DNA from: Pseudomonas brassicacearum
GTDB taxonomy: Bacteria > Pseudomonadota > Gammaproteobacteria > Pseudomonadales > Pseudomonadaceae
Direction: 5' to 3'
DNA: 64,000 nucleotides
NCBI RefSeq assembly: GCF_003732225.1
Contig: NZ_MOBJ01000007.1
Location: forward strand, 186,001 to 250,000
Positions 59,325 to 64,000 of the stretch are shown piece after piece (the first letter of the stretch is position 1; every line of letters begins with the position of its first letter). Under the pieces are notes generated by a model. That model did no database searches, was not told where the DNA came from, and saw only the letters and a list, made by a program, of their open reading frames with translations. The translations under genes were made by a program, and so were the position numbers.

Positions 59325-62300
59325 TTAGACGCCGGGTAGTCGGACGGGAGTCATGCCCATTCTGTGCAGAGCTGAACTCAAGCCCTCTGTGGTTTCAAAG
59401 CGCCGACCGCTGATCTGCCAGGAATCGCGTTCGACGTAGTACCCAGCTGCATCATGGTGTATGGGCGTTCGGACGAGTGTTCCACGGGTGATGATGCCGT
59501 TGCTGGTGATGGCTCTGTTGGTGACGGTCCGGCTGCGATGAACCAGAAACGGTTCACCGGTACTGGTGCTGAGGGTGTACATGCCAGGCTTGGGCAGACC
59601 GTCTTCCAGCCTTTGCGCAAGGATCACGCTTTCAGGTGTTTTGATTTGCAGCAACAAGTCATTTTTGGCAAAGCCGGCTGCTTGCCCTGGGCGCGCCTCG
59701 TCGGCTACCCCCGGGTCGACCTTGATACCGCCGAGCTCATCCGGGCCCACACTTTCAATACGCAGCCCGATGCCGCCTTCAAGTTCGCTGATACCCGCCA
59801 CGCCGGCATAGGTATTGGCGTGGCTGTTGCCGACCAATGCCACCCAGCGATGCGCGCCTCTGGCCGTCTGGTCGGCGCCGATGACTTGGCGGGCGAAGAA
59901 ATTCATCATTTTTTGCCGAAAATTAATATTTGCCCCCTGAATGCCGCTGCTGCGGTAACTGGCCAGACAGTCGATGGCCTGAACGCGGATATTATTTTTC
60001 TGTGCTGTTCTGACCACCTGCTCAAAGGTGAATTGTTCGCTGGGGTCAGTCGAAAAACCGGCGTCAAGATCCTTGAGGTAGCTTTCCAGATCCTCGGACA
60101 TCACCCCTGTCCGGTTGAACACGTCCAGGTCAGCTTGATGGAAATCGGTCAGAAGATGTTCCATGTACAGAGTTTTGACCTTTTGTTTGCGCAGCACGCT
60201 CATGTTCTCGACCAGAAACTGTTTACTGCCCACGCTGTTATGACTTTCACCGATGACCAGGTTTTGTGAGCGCTTGAAAAGGGTCTTGATGATGTCCTTG
60301 AACTTTGCATTCGCGATGAACGATGGAATGGTCGGTCTGGGTGGCAGTTGCGGTTGCGAATAAAAGGTCACGGCGTCGTCGTGCAGTGTTCGGCGCAGTC
60401 TTTTGAAGGCATCGAACTCATCATCTGGGTTATTTGGATTGACAAAGCCGTCCCTCAAGTCCCCCTTCATGGCCATACCCCTGGCCGCCTGTTTGAGGCC
60501 TGGCTTGAGCTCCTGCGGAACATCATATGCAGTCGCCGGCGCATCGAAGTCCGGAAGTGGCGGCTCGACCCTGGCAAATAGATCGGAAAACCTGCCTCCT
60601 CCCGCCAGACCGGGGCGTGTGAGGGGCACCCATTCACCCAGCTCATTCAGGCGCACCGGAACGTTGCGGTAAAAGGAGTAAGGATTGACCGGGTCAATGA
60701 TTGCCCAGGTCTTCAGTTCGTTGCTATAGCGCACCAGGTAGAAACGGTCGTCTATGGCAATGTAGTTACCCCCTGTTTCAGGCTGATAGATACCTTGAAA
60801 TTTGCCTTCGTCGCTGATTGGAGAGTAGCCGTCGAGAATCTCGTTGGTTTCAAAAGGGGCCAATATGTCGGCATCGCTCGGGCCGGATTCAATGGATTCG
60901 ATGGGAGGATGGATTGTAGTGTCCGGCTCCTTCAGTTCCTCCTCGGACGTGAGTGCCTCTTGCGTTTCAGCCTCTGCTTCCGCTGCTTCGGCGAACTCGG
61001 CCGCCCCTCGTAAAAATGGCAAGTTGAACAGCACATCCATGCTACCGAGAATGGCACCTGTGACAGCTGCCTTGCGCTCAGCCGGGGTAGTAGCGTTGAT
61101 GGCTTGATCGATGTGCAGGCCGACATTGGCAATACCCGCGCCAACGACAACCAGCGCTGCCGGCCATCCCGCCGCAGCCATTGGCCCAAAGACGCGGTTG
61201 AAGGCATTGAGGTAGCCGATCCATAGCTTTTTGCGCAACTCGCCATTGGAATGCAACAGGAAGGTCGCATCGCTGAGCATGCGGTCATGGGCGGACTGGC
61301 TTAAATGGGTGAACGCATCACCGGCAATTTTCTCGCCACGGTAGTGGAGCAAATGAAAGTTCGCGGCTTCATTGTCACTCGGTAAAACGTCATAGGCATG
61401 AGTGAGGCCGACATTTTCATACTCCGTGTTCTCCAGGAAATGAACGATCAGGCCAATGCCGGTGAAATTGGCGAGCTTGTGCCCCAGCGAAGTCGGCTTT
61501 TCCTGAAGAATGTCGCGCTCTTCCTGTTTGAAGTGCATGAGCATGCGCTCACGACCCTCTTCATCCTTGACCTCATTGACCAGCCATTCGTGCAGCTCCT
61601 TGACCTTGTTGAAGCAATGGAAACCTCTAGGTTCGCCCGGAACGTAGAGAATGTTCAGGGCACTGTCGTCAGTGATGCTGAGGATGTCCGTCGACACGAA
61701 GTGGTCAATGCAAAACTTGCGAATCGATAAACCGCTGCCTGTGGGTGCCTCATCCAGCAGCATTTGCCGGGTGAGCGGTCTGCTCACATTACCGGCACAG
61801 GCCCTGAGCACCGTGGTGAAGTGTTCACGAGACAAATGCCCGTTCTCATAGTCTTCAATGGCTTTGGCGATAAAGGTGCACTTGGCCAGCGCGCGGAAGT
61901 TGGCGCTGTGTTTTTCCCAGAACGTTGCGATGGCCGTCTTGTAGCGGTCACTGAAATTGATGTCCCAGAAGTCTTTCAGCACTTCGTTGGCGTGCAGGCG
62001 CACTTCGTTGGATTCGTCGTAATTATCGGCGTCCGCCCCCACACGGTAAAAGCCGCCGTAGAGGTCCAGCAGGTCGGCATTGTCCTGGTCGTGGACACTG
62101 AAACGCTGCATGACCAGTTGCGGGAAGGTCGCTGACTCGCTGGGTTTTTCAAACACATGCTGCCAGCCGGTAAAGGTCTTCGAGCTGCTTTGAGCGGCAC
62201 GAAAACGGTGCCAGTAGATCTTGTCGGGTTCGATATCGGTGATGTGGTGCCGGACGAGAATGTCTTTGGCGACCTGGTACGCCATGGCGTACATGTCGGG

Positions 62301-62387
62301 GCAATCGGCAACCAGATCAGGGATCAGTGACTTGAGTGCCAATGCATCGACGGCATTGGGCTGGGTGATGTCTGCGGTATCTTCCAT
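59325..62387 (-). CDS. Large toxin-like protein with membrane-targeting region and Tiki/ChaN-like domain
   Basis: This 1020-residue protein resembles the dermonecrotic/membrane-targeting effector toxins of pseudomonads. An N-terminal helical region of about 400 residues is followed by a hydrophobic segment (GPMAAAGWPAALVVVGAGIANVG, then GAILGSMDVLFNLPFLRGAAEFAEAA) and an acidic linker. A Tiki/ChaN/EreA-like region follows with GESHNSVGSKQF (about 713-724), LYMEHL (about 740-745) and VGNSHANTY (about 852-860); these His/Glu positions are the expected active site. The C-terminal 130 residues match nothing known to me. Start is at 62387 after AAGGAG. No signal peptide, no secretion partner and no immunity gene are visible next to it. 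It may be an effector or a housekeeping relative. Confidence 0.7.
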   Translation of the reverse strand: MEDTADITQPNAVDALALKSLIPDLVADCPDMYAMAYQVAKDILVRHHITDIEPDKIYWHRFRAAQSSSKTFTGWQHVFEKPSESATFPQLVMQRFSVHDQDNADLLDLYGGFYRVGADADNYDESNEVRLHANEVLKDFWDINFSDRYKTAIATFWEKHSANFRALAKCTFIAKAIEDYENGHLSREHFTTVLRACAGNVSRPLTRQMLLDEAPTGSGLSIRKFCIDHFVSTDILSITDDSALNILYVPGEPRGFHCFNKVKELHEWLVNEVKDEEGRERMLMHFKQEERDILQEKPTSLGHKLANFTGIGLIVHFLENTEYENVGLTHAYDVLPSDNEAANFHLLHYRGEKIAGDAFTHLSQSAHDRMLSDATFLLHSNGELRKKLWIGYLNAFNRVFGPMAAAGWPAALVVVGAGIANVGLHIDQAINATTPAERKAAVTGAILGSMDVLFNLPFLRGAAEFAEAAEAEAETQEALTSEEELKEPDTTIHPPIESIESGPSDADILAPFETNEILDGYSPISDEGKFQGIYQPETGGNYIAIDDRFYLVRYSNELKTWAIIDPVNPYSFYRNVPVRLNELGEWVPLTRPGLAGGGRFSDLFARVEPPLPDFDAPATAYDVPQELKPGLKQAARGMAMKGDLRDGFVNPNNPDDEFDAFKRLRRTLHDDAVTFYSQPQLPPRPTIPSFIANAKFKDIIKTLFKRSQNLVIGESHNSVGSKQFLVENMSVLRKQKVKTLYMEHLLTDFHQADLDVFNRTGVMSEDLESYLKDLDAGFSTDPSEQFTFEQVVRTAQKNNIRVQAIDCLASYRSSGIQGANINFRQKMMNFFARQVIGADQTARGAHRWVALVGNSHANTYAGVAGISELEGGIGLRIESVGPDELGGIKVDPGVADEARPGQAAGFAKNDLLLQIKTPESVILAQRLEDGLPKPGMYTLSTSTGEPFLVHRSRTVTNRAITSNGIITRGTLVRTPIHHDAAGYYVERDSWQISGRRFETTEGLSSALHRMGMTPVRLPGV

Positions 62388-62523
62388 GATGCGCTCCTTG
62401 AGAGGCGGTTGAGGGCCGCTCACTATCTCAAGGGCTATCGGTTCTATCTGTAAGACGCAGGGTAGCTGGCTGCGTGCAACGGCTGACAGATGAAGCAGGA
62501 CATGGAGAGTGCCGGGGTAGGGT

Positions 62524-63228
62524 TCAGCGCCGTGCCACGTCCGAAAAATAGAACTTGTCCAGGGTGTGCCGCGACTCGGTGTACTCGAACTGGCGGCCGT
62601 CCTGCAAAAAGGTCTGGTTGCTGACCACGATCACATGGCTCTGGCCGTCGAGGTCCAGATGCTGCTGGTCGTCCTTGCTGCGTGGCACCGCTTCGATGGT
62701 GCGTTGGGCGTAGCTGATCTGCAATTGCAGGGTCTGCTCGATGAAGGCGTAGATCGAGTGTTCGGCGATCTCGCGATTCAGCCCTGGAATCAGCTCGGCG
62801 ACAAAGTGGTTGATGTCCAGAATCACCCTTTTGCCATCGATTCGACGCACGCGTTTGATCCGCGTGATCAGGCTGCCTTCTTCGGCTTTCAGGTGTTCGA
62901 GCAAGGCGCCTTGCAGGGGAATCTGCTCGAACTCCACCACCTCGGTGCTGACGTCGTTGCCCAGCCTTGGGTAGGTTTCCTGAAAACTGACGATGCCGCC
63001 GAGCTGGAACTCGATCGGGTTGGTAGACAGCACGAAGGTGCCTTTGCCGTGGACTTTCTGGGCGAAGCCGCGTTCCTGAAGCAGTTCGATAGCCTTGCGC
63101 ACGGTGCCGCGACTGGCCTGGTAGCTGTCCATCAATTCGGTTTCGGAAGGCAGCCGAGCGCCGCGTTCCAGACGTTCGGTCGTGATGCTGGCAAGCAGAT
63201 CGCTGTAGATCTGGTTGTATTTACTCAT
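62524..63228 (-). CDS. treR: Trehalose operon repressor, GntR/HutC family
   Basis: This 234-residue regulator has an N-terminal winged helix (RLPSETELMDSYQASRGTVRKAIELLQERG) and a C-terminal UTRA ligand-binding domain. The HutC-type signature and its position, divergent from a trehalose PTS permease gene, identify TreR, which is released by trehalose-6-phosphate in related systems. The ATG at 63228 gives the conserved start MSKYNQIYSDL. Paired palindromes that could be its operators lie in front of treP. Confidence 0.92.
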   Translation of the reverse strand: MSKYNQIYSDLLASITTERLERGARLPSETELMDSYQASRGTVRKAIELLQERGFAQKVHGKGTFVLSTNPIEFQLGGIVSFQETYPRLGNDVSTEVVEFEQIPLQGALLEHLKAEEGSLITRIKRVRRIDGKRVILDINHFVAELIPGLNREIAEHSIYAFIEQTLQLQISYAQRTIEAVPRSKDDQQHLDLDGQSHVIVVSNQTFLQDGRQFEYTESRHTLDKFYFSDVARR

Positions 63229-63309
63229 GGTAATGGCTGCGTTGTGCACAAGGCAGGAACCTTAAGGGCAGAGGTGGGGTTTGTCCATTTAGCGTTGAAA
63301 TACGCACCC

Positions 63310-63446
63310 CCCGTAGCAGCTGGCGAAGCCTGCGTTCGGCTGCGCAGCAGTCGTAAACCCGGCATACGCGGTTTACCTGGAAGACCGAAGTAGCTTATTT
63401 CACGACCGCTACGCGGCCGAACGCAGGCTTCGCCAGCTGCTACGGG
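63310..63446. repeat. Long inverted REP-type repeat (family C)
   Basis: Two perfect 31-base arms beginning CCCGTAGCAGCTGGCGAAGC (63310-63340 and 63416-63446) face each other around 75 bases in the treR-treP gap. It is related to the element at 942-1086. Confidence 0.85.
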
Positions 63447-63503
63447 TAGAGGATCTATGTCGGAAATATGGCCGCTGGTCGGCTGCTCATTAAACAAATT
63501 CAA

Positions 63504-63545
63504 ACTCGTCTGTACGAGTTGTTGCAATAACTCGTACAGACGAGT
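63504..63545. promoter_or_regulatory. Two palindromic operators, probable TreR sites
   Basis: ACTCGTCTGTACGAGT (63504-63519) and ACTCGTACAGACGAGT (63530-63545) are each an ACTCGT-N4-ACGAGT palindrome and are exact reverse complements of each other, 10 bases apart, 55 bases before the treP ATG. GntR/HutC repressors bind GT-N-AC palindromes of this type. Binding by TreR is inferred from position. Confidence 0.7.
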
Positions 63546-63599
63546 ACTTTTCGCTTCGGCATGCTGCCAACAACAAAAAAACACAGTGGATGAAAAAGC

Positions 63600-64000
63600 A
63601 TGAGCCACGATTACGCGACTATCGCCAGCGAGCTGCTTCAGAGCCTCGGTGGTGCTGACAACCTTGAACAGGCCGCACATTGCGTCACGCGCCTGCGCCT
63701 GGCCCTCAAAGACCCACGCCTGGTCGACAGCGCGACGCTGAATCAGATCGACCTGGTCAAAGGATCGTTTTTCACCGGCGGCCTGTTTCAGGTGGTCATC
63801 GGTCCCGGCGAGGTCGAGAAGGTCTACGCCGCACTGCGCGAGCAGACCGGTCTCGCCGCGTCGACCATCGCCGACGTGAAACAAAAGGGTGCCGACAAGA
63901 CAAACGCGATACAGCGGCTGGTGCGGGTGTTCTCCGATGTGTTCATGCCGATTCTCCCGGCGCTGATCATTGCCGGTCTGCTGATGGGCGTGAACAACCT
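63600..64000 (+). CDS. treP: PTS system trehalose-specific EIIBC component (3' end missing)
   Basis: The first 133 residues of a glucose-family PTS EIIB/EIIC protein are present; the gene runs off the window. The start MSHDYATIASELLQSLGGADN and the phosphorylated cysteine in AAHCVTRLRLAL mark the EIIB domain, GSFFTGGLFQVVIGPGEV closes it, and the EIIC domain begins with FSDVFMPILPALIIAGLLMG. Trehalose specificity follows from the adjacent treR. The product would import trehalose as trehalose-6-phosphate. The ATG at 63600 is in this frame; a nearby ATG at 63590 is out of frame. Confidence 0.88.
   Translation, partial: MSHDYATIASELLQSLGGADNLEQAAHCVTRLRLALKDPRLVDSATLNQIDLVKGSFFTGGLFQVVIGPGEVEKVYAALREQTGLAASTIADVKQKGADKTNAIQRLVRVFSDVFMPILPALIIAGLLMGVNN

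Overview
The window is chromosomal DNA of a Pseudomonas, most likely of the P. fluorescens group. The core gene order queA-tgt-yajC-secD-secF, suhB-trmJ-cysE, iscRSUA-hscBA-fdx-iscX-ndk-rlmN-pilF-rodZ-ispG-hisS-yfgM-bamB-der and guaB-guaA is the pseudomonad order. The proteins read as Pseudomonas proteins, and the intergenic gaps carry three families of REP palindromes typical of that group.

Region by region. 1-10.5 kb: the 3' part of an ArgD-like aminotransferase, a DedA membrane protein, a VOC-fold protein, a small unknown protein, an OmpR/EnvZ-type two-component pair, and a reverse-strand fdsGBAD operon for a soluble molybdenum, NAD-linked formate dehydrogenase whose four genes overlap by 4 bases each. 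10.5-17.4 kb: an accessory segment between the fds operon and tRNA-Leu(CAA). It holds a gene-poor kilobase, a HEPN-like gene between two copies of a hairpin repeat, a DUF3916-like gene, an alpha/beta hydrolase, and a strongly AT-rich two-gene operon (an ImmA/IrrE-like protein without a visible metal site plus a UvrD-like helicase) that looks like an unrecognised defence or stress module. 17.4-53.5 kb: core genes for queuosine tRNA modification, Sec auxiliary subunits, tRNA methylation, cysteine synthesis, Fe-S cluster assembly under an IscR-type promoter, nucleotide metabolism, rRNA methylation, type IV pili, cell shape, isoprenoids, outer-membrane assembly, ribosome assembly, methionine salvage, leucine synthesis with a probable leader-peptide attenuator, DNA repair and GMP synthesis.

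53.5-59.3 kb: an accessory array downstream of guaA. It holds the C-terminal remnant of a tyrosine recombinase, a HipB/HipA toxin-antitoxin pair and an 899-residue helicase-nuclease fusion. Two downstream positions repeat the last bases of guaA (codons for Glu-Trp-Glu-stop), so the array looks like two successive insertions at the guaA 3' end. 59.3-62.4 kb: a large toxin-like protein with a Tiki/ChaN-like domain. 62.5-64 kb: the trehalose repressor treR diverging from the start of the trehalose PTS gene treP, with two 16-base palindromic operators between them.

The main candidates for something undescribed are the AT-rich ImmA/IrrE-like plus helicase pair (13844-16613) and the att-delimited helicase-nuclease (56386-59085). 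All functional statements come from reading motifs and gene order; no database search was run.
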